A stretch of DNA of 14,493 nt. Source: an uncultured Planctomycetaceae bacterium. Lineage in GTDB: Bacteria; Planctomycetota; Planctomycetia; Pirellulales; UBA1268. The stretch spans positions 1-14,493 of the forward strand of contig CAJBSQ010000330.1 of the NCBI GenBank assembly GCA_903958265.1. The letters are read 5' to 3'. Within the stretch, counting starts at the first letter, position 1. Every line of letters starts with the position of its first letter. Below are positions 8,362 to 14,493 of this stretch, piece by piece. The position numbers and the translations under genes were made by a program. The notes beneath the pieces were generated by a model that saw only the letters and a list, made by a program, of their open reading frames with translations, did no database searches and was not told the DNA's origin.

Positions 8362-9413
8362 ACGAGTTTTCCTCCACCGCCGCGGCGCCCTCCGCGGAGG
8401 CCCGTCCTGGCATTCTCTCACGATCGCCCCGCCGATCCGCCCGCGGGCTGCTGTCCGTCGTCATCCCCTGCCACAACGAGCAGGAGGTCATCGACGCCAC
8501 GCACGCGCGGCTCACCGAGGTGCTGCCGGGAGCGGGGATGGACGTCGAGATCATCTACATCGACGACGGCAGTCGCGATGCCACGCTCGAGCGGCTCGAG
8601 GCGATTGCGGCCCGTGATCCGCGGGTGCAGGTGATCGAACTCGCCCGCAACTTCGGCCAGCAGGCGGCCATGTCGGCCGGCCTGGCCGCCGCCAGGGGCG
8701 ATGCCATCGTGATCACCGACGCCGACCTTCAGGACCCACCCGAGGTGATCCTGGAAATGGTGCAGCGGTGGCGGGAGGGTGTCGACGTCGCCTACGGACG
8801 ACGGCGGTCCCGGGAAGGTGAGACGCGGTTCAAGCTCGTGACCGCCAGCCTGTTCCATCGGATGTTCGCCTGGCTCATCCCCTATCCCATGCCCGTCGAC
8901 ACCGGCGACTTCAAGCTCGTCGATCGGGCGGTTGCCGATGCCGTCGTCGCGCTGCCCGAGAAGCGCCGCTACCTGCGGAGCCTGGTTCCGTGGGCAGGCT
9001 TCCGTCACGAGCCTGTCTGGTACGACCGCAATGCCCGCATGGCGGGGGCCACCAAGTATTCCCCGTGGAAGCTTTTGAAGTTAGCGGGCGACGCGCTGGT
9101 GCTCTCCTCCGACGCGCCGGTGCGGCTCACGTGGGTGGCCTCGGCGAGCCTGGCCGCCGTGGGCGTCGGCAGCGCTGCGGTCGCCACCGCGTCGTGCTGG
9201 GTGAACCCACCGCCGGCCTCGGAGACCGTATCGCTGGCCTCGCTCACCGCGGTTGCCACGCTCGTGGCCGCCGTCCAGACCGCCGCCGTGGCGATCGTGG
9301 GCGAATACGTCGTCCGTGCCTACCGCGAGGCGCAGGGCCGACCGAGCTGGGTGGCTCGGCGGACCATCGGGCCCGGCATCGCCCAGACGCGTCCTACGTC
9401 AAAGGCGGCGTAA
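8358..9413 (+). CDS. GtrB/DPM1-like polyprenyl-phosphate glycosyltransferase (GT2)
   Basis: A 351-residue family 2 glycosyltransferase that would move a sugar from a nucleotide sugar to undecaprenyl phosphate on the cytoplasmic face. The catalytic domain has VVIPCHNEQE (34-43), IDDGSRDAT (68-76), the metal-binding DADLQDPPE (121-129), DTGDFKLVDR (181-190) and RMAGATKYSPWKL (227-239). Two C-terminal helices (about 259-281 and 292-318) match the GtrB/ArnC/DpmA architecture. The ATG at 8358 overlaps the upstream stop by four bases and has GAGGAG 8 bases before it. Its position after two GT-C genes suggests that it supplies their lipid-linked donor. No GtrA-like flippase is visible beside it. The sugar is not deducible; glucose, mannose or an uronic acid are all possible. 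Confidence 0.92.
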   Translation: MNEFSSTAAAPSAEARPGILSRSPRRSARGLLSVVIPCHNEQEVIDATHARLTEVLPGAGMDVEIIYIDDGSRDATLERLEAIAARDPRVQVIELARNFGQQAAMSAGLAAARGDAIVITDADLQDPPEVILEMVQRWREGVDVAYGRRRSREGETRFKLVTASLFHRMFAWLIPYPMPVDTGDFKLVDRAVADAVVALPEKRRYLRSLVPWAGFRHEPVWYDRNARMAGATKYSPWKLLKLAGDALVLSSDAPVRLTWVASASLAAVGVGSAAVATASCWVNPPPASETVSLASLTAVATLVAAVQTAAVAIVGEYVVRAYREAQGRPSWVARRTIGPGIAQTRPTSKAA

Positions 9414-9446
9414 CGAAGGCAGCGATCCACGTCCGTCGGTTGCGCT

Positions 9447-10001
9447 CTACCGTGCCAGCGCTGCCTCGACGGCCGCGATGAATGCGGCGTCACTGGGTTG
9501 CACGCCCGTCTTAAACCGTGCGGCGACCTCACCGTCTTTGCCCACGAGAAACTTTTCGAAGTTCCAGGCCACCTCGCCGGGCGGGTCCGCCGACTCGGTC
9601 AGCGTTTTGTAGAGCGGCGACTTGGCCGGACCTTTGACGGTGATCTTCGAGAACATCGGGAAGGTCACGCCGTACTTCGACGAGCAAAACTCGGCGATCT
9701 GGGGATCGCTGCCCGGTTCCTGGGCGCCGAAGTCATTCGCCGGAAAGCCGATCACGACCAGCCCTTTGTCTTTGTAGGTGTCGTAGAGTTTCTGGAGACC
9801 GGCGTACTGGGGCGTGGCACCGCAACGGCTTGCCACATTGACGATCAGCACGACCTTCCCTTTGTAGGATGCGAGATCGACCACGGTGCCGTCGATCGTC
9901 TTCATCTCTCCGGCGAGCGGTGTCGCGGCGCCCGCCCGCGGAGCGGCCACCATGGCGAATGCCACCACCGCCATCACCATGCAGAGTTTTTCGATCGTCA
10001 T
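9447..10001 (-). CDS. Secreted glutathione peroxidase-family thiol peroxidase
   Basis: A 184-residue protein. Residues 1-26 form a signal peptide (hydrophobic 7-20, then PRAGAA), so it acts in the periplasm or is membrane-tethered. It reduces hydrogen or lipid peroxides. The family tetrad is present: peroxidatic C60 (NVASRCGATPQY), Q94 (FGAQEPG), W146 and N147 (WNFEKFL). C106 in EFCSSKYGVTFP is at the resolving-cysteine position of thioredoxin-dependent two-cysteine members, so the reductant is probably thioredoxin-like, not glutathione. The usual PCNQF motif is PANDF here, so the third common cysteine is missing. The ATG at 10001 was chosen because GAGGAGG lies 7 bases upstream; a TTG two codons earlier is less likely. 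It is convergent with the GT operon and 58 bases downstream of the MEKHLA gene. Confidence 0.93.
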   Translation of the reverse strand: MTIEKLCMVMAVVAFAMVAAPRAGAATPLAGEMKTIDGTVVDLASYKGKVVLIVNVASRCGATPQYAGLQKLYDTYKDKGLVVIGFPANDFGAQEPGSDPQIAEFCSSKYGVTFPMFSKITVKGPAKSPLYKTLTESADPPGEVAWNFEKFLVGKDGEVAARFKTGVQPSDAAFIAAVEAALAR

Positions 10002-10059
10002 GAACAAGCCTCCTCGATGCCGTCGGGATCAACACTACGCCCACGTGCATTAAAGTCCG

Positions 10060-10536
10060 TCAGCCGAGCGGTGTCCACTGATCGAAGGTCGCCGCCTGCC
10101 CCACGTGCGCCCCGGTCGCGTCGGACAGGTTCCAGATGATCGCTCGCTCGATGTGGAAACGCCGACCCGTGCGGGAGATGCGGACGCCGGAATAGTCGTC
10201 CACAAACCCGTCTCGCAGCGTCCGGTCGAGGAGCCGCGCCCGCTCGTCGCGGTCCGCCGGTTCCGCCGTGAGCCGCGACGGCGTGCGGGTGAACGCATCG
10301 GCGTGCATCTCCCACAAGGCGAGCGCCACGGCATTGCCGTAGCTGAGGACCGGATCGGGGCCCGTCCCGTGCGCCACCACCACAAACGCCGCCCGGTAGA
10401 GCCGCTCAGCCACGACGAGATCCGACCCCTGCCGATCGACGAGCGGACGGCCGAGGAGCGACTGATAGGAGTCGAGCATCACCCGCGCACGGGCGACCCA
10501 GTCAGGCCGGCTCCATGGTTCAGGACTTGTAGGCAC
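10060..10536 (-). CDS. Stand-alone MEKHLA-domain protein
   Basis: A 158-residue soluble protein that consists almost wholly of one MEKHLA domain, a PAS-related fold first described at the C-terminus of plant HD-ZIP III proteins and also found alone in bacteria and algae. Recognised stretches are AFVVVAHGTGPDP (50-62), LSYGNAVALALWE (64-76), PSRLTAEP (86-93), DYSGVRISRTGRRFHI (114-129), WNL (135-137) and GQAATFDQW (146-154). The biochemical role is unknown; the PAS relationship suggests ligand or redox sensing, which is inference. The GTG at 10536 is the most upstream start and has only a weak GAG upstream; the ATG at residue 20 would remove the first helix. It lies 58 bases upstream of the peroxidase gene, so the two may share a transcript. 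Confidence 0.85.
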   Translation of the reverse strand: MPTSPEPWSRPDWVARARVMLDSYQSLLGRPLVDRQGSDLVVAERLYRAAFVVVAHGTGPDPVLSYGNAVALALWEMHADAFTRTPSRLTAEPADRDERARLLDRTLRDGFVDDYSGVRISRTGRRFHIERAIIWNLSDATGAHVGQAATFDQWTPLG

Positions 10537-10926
10537 CAGTCACTCGAGGCCGCACGACCCGGCGGCGGTTTTTAGGAAGAGGGCCGATTCCCGCCGGCGA
10601 CGTGACAGCATGCTGCCATGCCTCCACCCGGTCGTCCGAATCGTACCGCGGTCTTCACGCCAAACACACCACCCTGGGGGGGGTTTTCCTGGCACCGGCC
10701 ATTGCGGGCGGCTCCCAGCCGGCTGAGGGCACCTGATCCCCAGAGGCCCGAAAATGCCGGGTGCCGGAAAGCTTTTCGCCCATGAATTCCGCCTCAAACC
10801 AGTCGAAATCGCAAAAACTGTGAAATCGATTCGCAATTATGGTGAAAGCGGTTACGATCCGAAAAGTCACCCTCGTGGCCGGGGGATTTCGAGGACCGAC
10901 GAGGACACGCCTCGTTGGAGCGTTTC
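10537..10926. other. Gene-poor 390-base region upstream of MEKHLA and the sigma-54 activator
   Basis: I see no convincing gene here. The left half is GC-rich and contains a perfect palindrome CAGCATGCTG (10606-10615) and a run of eight G (10676-10683). The right part (10795-10860) is clearly more AT-rich than its surroundings. It has a direct repeat GAAATCG (10805-10811 and 10822-10828, 17 bases apart), a palindrome AATCGATT (10824-10831) and the candidate promoter of the next gene. It is probably the shared regulatory region of the two divergent genes. Confidence 0.5.
10830..10858 (+). promoter_or_regulatory. Candidate promoter for the sigma-54 activator gene
   Basis: TTCGCA (10830-10835), a 17-base spacer, then TACGAT (10853-10858). 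Each box matches the sigma-70 consensus at four of six positions. It sits in the AT-rich part of the intergenic region about 68 bases before the ATG. The direct repeat GAAATCG lies over and just upstream of the -35 box. Confidence 0.35.
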
Positions 10927-12084
10927 ATGGAAGCGTCCCAGGCAGCTCAGCAGCCCTCCCCGTTCGCCCGGCCGGGCCGCGCCGTCGGCCGTGCCGAGAA
11001 ACGCTGGCCCCGGCTCGAGGGCAGTTCCGAGTCGGTTCGCCGGCTGGAAGACAACATCGCCCGGGTGGCAACGTTCGACTGCTCCGTGCTGATCACGGGC
11101 GAGACCGGCTGTGGCAAGGAAGAAGTGGCCCGGGCGATCCATGCCGCAGGCCCACGACACGACAAACCGTTTGTCGCCATCAACTGTGGCGGGCTCGTCG
11201 CCGACCTCGCCGAAAGCCAACTCTTCGGCCATGAGAAAGGGGCGTTCACGGGCGCCTTCGGCTCCTCGCGTGGCGCCTTCCGGGCCGCGGAGGGGGGCAT
11301 CATCTTCCTCGACGAGATCGGGGAATTGCCGCTGGATCTTCAGCCAAAACTCCTCCGCGTGCTGCAGCGCTGGGAGGTCACCCCGGTCGGCTCGACGGAA
11401 ACGCATGCGATCGACGTGCAGGTGATCGCGGCCACCAACCGCGACCTCGAGGCCAACGTCGCCTCGGGCATGTTCCGCGAGGACCTGCTCTACAGGCTCA
11501 ACACGATCCATCTGAATGTCCCACCGCTGCGGTCCCGCGCGGAAGACATTCCCCGGTTCGTGGAGCACTTCTCGGCCCACTTCGCCCGTGAGTATGGCCG
11601 CACGCAGTGGCAGCCCGATCCTCTCACGCTCGATCGCTTCATGCGGCACTCGTGGCCGGGCAACGTGCGGCAGCTGGCCCAGACGGTCCAGCGGGTCTAC
11701 GTCTTCGAAGACCGGGTCGACGTGGTCCTCGCCGAGGTGTTCGACGCCGCAGCGGCACCGGCTGCCCGACCACTCCCGACGGCGCCGGAAATCCCCGTCG
11801 CACCTGCGGCCGACCCTATCGTCGGCCAGGAGTTGGACGATGATGTCGGCTCGATGGACTCGGTCGCGAACGACGAGCCAAAGGTGCCCGTCTTCAACCT
11901 CGATGAGCTCCGCCGGTTGGCTGTGCGGCAGGCGTTGGCGTTTACCCACGGCCATCGGGGACAGGCCGCCACGCTGCTGGGCGTGTCGCTCAATACGATG
12001 ACGAGGCTCGTCGCGGATTCCTGCCCGGACGTGCTGGCCAAGTCGGGCCGCAGGCGGACGCCAACCGCGCCGCGTCCGCGGTAG
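10927..12084 (+). CDS. Sigma-54-dependent transcriptional activator lacking a sensory domain
   Basis: A 385-residue bacterial enhancer-binding protein. After only about 25 residues the AAA+ domain begins. It has Walker A GETGCGKE (58-65), the sigma-54-contacting loop GAFTGA (105-110), Walker B IIFLDE (125-130), sensor I around ATNRD (149-153), arginine-finger region FREDLLYRLN (173-182) and WPGNVRQL (233-240). A Pro/Ala-rich and then acidic linker (about 252-310) leads to a Fis-type HTH (about 314-355, with QAATLLGVSLNTMTRLV). No receiver, GAF or PAS domain is present, so activity must be set by expression level or by a separate partner, as in PspF-like proteins. The ATG at 10927 has GGAG 6 bases upstream; a TTG at 10915 is a weaker alternative. 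The targets are unknown, and I see no good -24/-12 promoter in the window. Confidence 0.93.
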   Translation: MEASQAAQQPSPFARPGRAVGRAEKRWPRLEGSSESVRRLEDNIARVATFDCSVLITGETGCGKEEVARAIHAAGPRHDKPFVAINCGGLVADLAESQLFGHEKGAFTGAFGSSRGAFRAAEGGIIFLDEIGELPLDLQPKLLRVLQRWEVTPVGSTETHAIDVQVIAATNRDLEANVASGMFREDLLYRLNTIHLNVPPLRSRAEDIPRFVEHFSAHFAREYGRTQWQPDPLTLDRFMRHSWPGNVRQLAQTVQRVYVFEDRVDVVLAEVFDAAAAPAARPLPTAPEIPVAPAADPIVGQELDDDVGSMDSVANDEPKVPVFNLDELRRLAVRQALAFTHGHRGQAATLLGVSLNTMTRLVADSCPDVLAKSGRRRTPTAPRPR

Positions 12085-12170
12085 ACCGCATCCAGGTCAT
12101 GTGGCGCGTCGGCTGCGGCAACGAGGGCGGGTCGGCGAACGCGTCGGCGAACACGCGATGGAGCTCGAGT

Positions 12171-12189
12171 GGCAGCGGTGTCAGCTGCC
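12171..12189. terminator. Small hairpin between convergent genes
   Basis: GGCAGC (12171-12176) and GCTGCC (12184-12189) form a perfect 6-base stem around 7 bases, overlapping the stop codon of the membrane protein gene. It lies in the 96-base gap between two convergent genes. There is no T-tract on either side, so a terminator role is weakly supported. Confidence 0.25.
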
Positions 12190-12795
12190 GACAGCCCACA
12201 GCCAGGCCGCGGCTCCAGCCAGCGCGACGCCGCATCCCGCGAAGGCATAGGCCCAGGGACTCGACCGAACCCGCACGGTCCGAATCGCCGGGCGGAGGCG
12301 GCGGCTGAACTCGGACCAGGCTTCCGCCGAGGTACGTCCGCCGGCCGCGATGATGCTGACCGTTCGCGCCGGGCCCCGGTCATCCAGATGCAACTGGAGT
12401 CCGCGGGCCGGCAGCGCCGCCGTTTCGCCGGCCCACCGTGCCGATGGATCGAGGCTCACGACCAGTTGCGACACGATCGGTCGCAGCTGGTCGAGCCCGA
12501 TGTTGTAGACCACCACCCGCGGTCGGGCAGCGAGCATGGCGAAGGCGACGACGAGCACGAAACCCACGAGCAACGCCACGGCCGTCAAGGCCGACGCCCC
12601 GGCCGCGGGCTGCAAAAGGGCCAGCGGTCCGGCGATCACGAGTCCGGAAACCGCAGCAGCCAGCAGGACGGCATCAACCTGGCCCGACACGGCGACCGGC
12701 CGCCGCCGCAGGTGCAGGCAGCCGAGGATCACGAGGTAGGCGGCGAGCGGCACGAGTGCCGCCCAGAGCGGCGTCTGCGTCAGGGTGATTCGCAT
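12181..12795 (-). CDS. Four-helix membrane protein of unknown function
   Basis: A 204-residue protein with probable membrane segments at about 9-27, 42-61, 67-90 and 181-201. Between the third and fourth lies a soluble domain (93-178) that begins RPRVVVYNIGLDQLRPIV and has alternating strands and helices. I recall similar uncharacterised proteins in planctomycetes but cannot name a family. The ATG at 12795 (MRITLTQ) was chosen because GAGGA lies 10 bases upstream. The ATG at 12804 sits directly against that site, too close to use it. It is the last gene of the minus-strand cluster, 44 bases after a tiny membrane protein gene. Function cannot be inferred beyond membrane location. Confidence 0.8.
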   Translation of the reverse strand: MRITLTQTPLWAALVPLAAYLVILGCLHLRRRPVAVSGQVDAVLLAAAVSGLVIAGPLALLQPAAGASALTAVALLVGFVLVVAFAMLAARPRVVVYNIGLDQLRPIVSQLVVSLDPSARWAGETAALPARGLQLHLDDRGPARTVSIIAAGGRTSAEAWSEFSRRLRPAIRTVRVRSSPWAYAFAGCGVALAGAAAWLWAVGS

Positions 12796-12839
12796 CGCCG
12801 ACATTTCCTCGGACGTTTGGGCAGTTGCCCACGGTCCAT

Positions 12840-12947
12840 TCAGCCTTGCCACACCAGCCACACCAGCGACGCCAGCCATGCCGCCTCGAGCACGGCCACA
12901 CCGACACACAGGATCCGGGCCCCGGCGGCGACTGGCTGGCACGCCAT
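12840..12947 (-). CDS. 35-residue single-helix membrane protein
   Basis: A short frame starting ATG at 12947 and ending TGA at 12840. It encodes MACQPVAAGARI, then a single strongly hydrophobic helix (about 12-33: LCVGVAVLEAAWLASLVWLV), ending WQG. The helix carries two Cys-free Trp-rich turns and one buried Glu (E21). GAGGGG lies 4 bases before the start. The gene fits exactly between the Minf_1886-type gene (14-base gap) and the four-helix membrane protein gene (44-base gap). Placement, Shine-Dalgarno site and coherent transmembrane sequence support a real gene. Its role is unknown; a small partner subunit of the neighbouring membrane protein is a guess. Overlapping longer frames on this stretch give no coherent protein. 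Confidence 0.6.
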   Translation of the reverse strand: MACQPVAAGARILCVGVAVLEAAWLASLVWLVWQG

Positions 12948-12961
12948 GACACCCCTCGCTC

Positions 12962-13447
12962 TCAGACGGGATCTGGAACCGCGAACGCCAGATCTCGGGC
13001 GAACGCCTCGTCGAACCCGTACACACCGTGGAAGTCTTCCCGCTTGTCGCCCCGGGTCTTTCGCATCTGCCCGATGTCGATCATGTTGAACACGATGTCG
13101 CCGATGTCGGCGGTCTGCCGAATGCCCCAGGCCGCCAGCACGGTGGGAGCGAGATAGCCGTACTGCTGCAGGCCGTAGAGCCGGGCCGCCTCGCAGAGTT
13201 CCTGGCCCGAAACGTGCCGCTCGACCTGGCGGCGGCGACGACGGCCGGGCTTCGCCCTGGTATCGCCCTTCGACTCGGCCGTGACCGGCGGGGCTTCGAG
13301 GTCTTCGGTCGCGGGCTCCTGGCCCATCCCGAGAGACTCCTGGGCGAACGACAGTGATTCCAGCACGAACAGGTAAGCGTCGAGCGTGTAGCGACGGTCG
13401 CGCTGCAGGAGCTGAAACAGCGGGTGGGCGGGATCGACCAGGGGCAT
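12962..13447 (-). CDS. Minf_1886 / Plancto_Ver-type conserved protein of unknown function
   Basis: A 161-residue cytoplasmic protein whose N-terminus (DRRYTLDAYLFVLESLSFAQ, 17-36) and C-terminal half match my recollection of the Minf_1886 family (TIGR04138), which is restricted mostly to Planctomycetes and Verrucomicrobia. The C-terminal half includes GQELCEAARLYGLQQYGYLA (81-100), VLAAWGIRQTADIGDIVFNMI (103-123) and REDFHGVYGFDEAF (136-149). Between them is a basic linker with RRRRR (about 69-73). No enzymatic motif is visible, and the family has no known function. The ATG at 13447 has GGAG 7 bases upstream. It lies 99 bases after the TIGR03009-type gene and 14 bases before the tiny membrane protein gene, so it is probably within one transcription unit. 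Confidence 0.87.
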   Translation of the reverse strand: MPLVDPAHPLFQLLQRDRRYTLDAYLFVLESLSFAQESLGMGQEPATEDLEAPPVTAESKGDTRAKPGRRRRRQVERHVSGQELCEAARLYGLQQYGYLAPTVLAAWGIRQTADIGDIVFNMIDIGQMRKTRGDKREDFHGVYGFDEAFARDLAFAVPDPV

Positions 13448-13471
13448 CGGCGAACTCCGAAGGAAAGCAGG

Positions 13472-13477
13472 AGTATA
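13472..13477 (-). promoter_or_regulatory. Possible -10 box before the Minf_1886-type gene
   Basis: TATACT on the minus strand, 24 bases upstream of the ATG at 13447. No convincing -35 hexamer sits 16-18 bases further up, so this is a weak internal promoter candidate in the 99-base gap. Confidence 0.25.
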
Positions 13478-13546
13478 TCCCACCCCGTGCTTCGACCGAG
13501 ACACCGGCCTGCCGGAGCCAGCCCGCGGGCCTTGGCGCAGCCTCGG

Positions 13547-14493
13547 TCAGCGAACCGCCGGGGCCCCGGCAGGCGGCCCGGCCGCCTGCGCCGTGAGATC
13601 CTCCAGCACGTATTTGTAACCGAAGGGGGTCATCGGCTTGGCAAAGTCGCGGATCAGATCGAGGCCCTTGTCGATCAGATTGGTGCGAGGATCGAACTGA
13701 AAGACGTCACGATCCTGGCCACCTGGCTTGTAGATCTGGATCGCGAAGGGCATCAGGTCGCGGGCCTGCAGAATCAGCTCCACCTTGGAAAAGTTGGCGG
13801 CGTCGGCCTGGAACCGCGGCAGCGACTCCAGCCAGATCTGGTCGCGGACGTCGGGTGGCGTGACGATCCGCATCCAGTATCGCTTTCGCAGCGTGTCTGC
13901 CTTGGCGCCGAAGACGAACGGTAGCGGGCCGTCGCTGATCGCCTTGCCCCGCATTTCCGGCGGTAGCTTCGTTTCCCTGAGCTGCCGTTCGGAGTGCCGA
14001 AACTCGTAGACGCTCTCGCCGTTGCAGACCCAGTGCTCACCGGTGTCGCCGCCGCGGACCTCGTATCGTCGGGCTTCGGGGATCCACTGCTTCGTCTCCT
14101 TGACACGAAACAGACCCTTGTCCGGGGCGGCGTACTTCAGTTCGCCGGTGCTCTCCGCAAAGGCAAGCCGCTCGCCGTTGGCATCGGCCGGGCTCCAGGC
14201 GTTGTATTCCCACTTGTGAAACGTGCACGACCAGGTGCGAACTGCTGCATTGCGGCTCTCCCAGGCGGCGAGCAGCTGATCGAGCGCAGCCTGCTGCTCG
14301 GGCGAAAGCACCACGGGCTGCTGCGGCTGCGGCGGAGCGACCGCAGCGTTCCGTGGCGCTGGCTGCTGCGGCGCTGGCTGCTGCGGCGCTGGCTGCTGTG
14401 GCGCTGGCTGCTGTGGCGGTGCGATCTGTCCACCCGGGACCTGCCCATGGGCGTTGCCTGCCAGGCCTCTGGCTCCGATCACGGCCAGGAGCA
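13547..14493 (-). CDS. Secreted TIGR03009-type planctomycete protein, 5' end outside window
   Basis: The frame is open to the window edge, and 314 residues are visible. The first ones (LLAVIGARGLAGNAHGQ) look like the end of a signal peptide, so the true start is beyond 14493 and the GTG at 14482 is probably internal. A Pro/Gln/Ala linker follows with four QQPAP units. Then comes a roughly 240-residue domain starting LSPEQQAALDQLLAAWESRN and including WSCTFHKWEYNAW, LKYAAPDKGLFRVKE, WVCNGESVYEF, LPFVFGAKADTLRKRYW and DPRTNLIDKGLDLI. This pattern matches the planctomycete TIGR03009 domain, which to my knowledge resembles the LolA/LolB lipoprotein-carrier fold. A periplasmic lipid- or lipoprotein-binding role is inference. 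It heads the minus-strand cluster. Confidence 0.85.
   Translation of the reverse strand, partial: LLAVIGARGLAGNAHGQVPGGQIAPPQQPAPQQPAPQQPAPQQPAPRNAAVAPPQPQQPVVLSPEQQAALDQLLAAWESRNAAVRTWSCTFHKWEYNAWSPADANGERLAFAESTGELKYAAPDKGLFRVKETKQWIPEARRYEVRGGDTGEHWVCNGESVYEFRHSERQLRETKLPPEMRGKAISDGPLPFVFGAKADTLRKRYWMRIVTPPDVRDQIWLESLPRFQADAANFSKVELILQARDLMPFAIQIYKPGGQDRDVFQFDPRTNLIDKGLDLIRDFAKPMTPFGYKYVLEDLTAQAAGPPAGAPAVR
14355..14414 (-). repeat. Four tandem 15-base repeats encoding QQPAP
   Basis: The plus-strand unit GGCGCTGGCTGCTGC occurs at 14355-14369 and 14370-14384. It recurs at 14385-14399 and 14400-14414 with the last C changed to T. The paired T variants suggest recent expansion by slippage. 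The repeats encode the flexible Pro/Gln linker between the signal peptide and the folded domain. Confidence 0.9.

Noticed and set aside
449..9413. L-Ara4N lipid A modification (arn) locus, from ugd, an ArnC-like and ArnT-like genes
   Set aside because: arnA, arnB and arnD equivalents are absent from the window and the motifs fit generic GtrB/PMT-like proteins, so a specific arn assignment is not supported.
9418..9465. Inverted arms GGCAGCG and CGCTGCC at the end of the GT operon
   Set aside because: The loop is 34 bases, the right arm lies inside the peroxidase gene and there is no T-tract.
10549..10573. Terminator-like stem GCCGC/GCGGC followed by five T on the plus strand
   Set aside because: No plus-strand gene ends nearby, the stem is only five base pairs and two G separate it from the T-run.
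10690..10705. Sigma-54 (-24/-12) promoter-like TGGCAC...TTGC
   Set aside because: The spacing between GG and GC is 11 bases, where the strict requirement is 10, so it should not function as a sigma-54 promoter.
10540..10836. Open frame of about 98 codons on the minus strand in the gene-poor region
   Set aside because: It has no Shine-Dalgarno site, no recognisable domain and atypical composition, and several equally long frames overlap it. It looks like chance.
12129..12152. Near-identical 12-base direct repeat GxGTCGGCGAAC in the gap after the activator gene
   Set aside because: It has only two copies, no recognisable site type and sits in GC-rich sequence where such doublets arise easily.
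12169..13089. Plus-strand open frame across the minus-strand cluster
   Set aside because: It is an Arg/Pro/Gly-rich shadow of three coherent minus-strand genes.

Overview
The window looks like chromosomal DNA of a high-GC planctomycete, probably of the Pirellulales type. I infer this from three lines of evidence. First, it carries families known mainly or only from Planctomycetes and Verrucomicrobia (a Minf_1886/Plancto_Ver-type protein and a TIGR03009-type secreted protein). Second, its GyrA resembles planctomycete GyrA as I remember it. Third, the codon use is uniformly G/C-ending. I see no tRNA, rRNA, insertion sequence, phage gene or CRISPR array, and nothing that looks recently acquired.

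Layout. Positions 1-240 (minus) hold the 5' end of a probable membrane pyrophosphatase gene (hppA), with a good promoter at 318-346. Next on the minus strand is a gyrA-ugd pair separated by 33 bases. It ends in an intrinsic terminator at 385-415, and a strong GC hairpin lies beyond that. gyrA is divergent from a plus-strand cassette at 4797-9413. This cassette has two tandem paralogous GT-C (ArnT/PMT-like) membrane glycosyltransferases, followed by a translationally coupled GtrB/DPM1-like polyprenyl-phosphate sugar synthase. The GT2 enzyme would load a sugar onto undecaprenyl phosphate. The two GT-C enzymes would then transfer it to acceptors on the far side of the membrane. The nearby ugd makes UDP-glucuronate, which may feed the same envelope chemistry.

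Convergent to the cassette are a secreted glutathione peroxidase and a small MEKHLA-domain protein (9447-10536, minus). A gene-poor stretch of about 390 bases follows. It leads into a sigma-54-dependent activator (10927-12084, plus) that has an AAA+ domain and a Fis-type HTH but no recognisable sensory domain.

The right end is a minus-strand cluster. It starts with a TIGR03009-type secreted protein (5' end beyond the window) carrying a QQPAP repeat linker. It continues with the Minf_1886-type protein, a tiny 35-residue single-helix membrane protein squeezed in 14 bases later, and a four-helix membrane protein of unknown function. The tiny protein and this uncharacterised lineage-specific cluster are the most novel content. 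The glycosylation cassette is the clearest multi-gene system.
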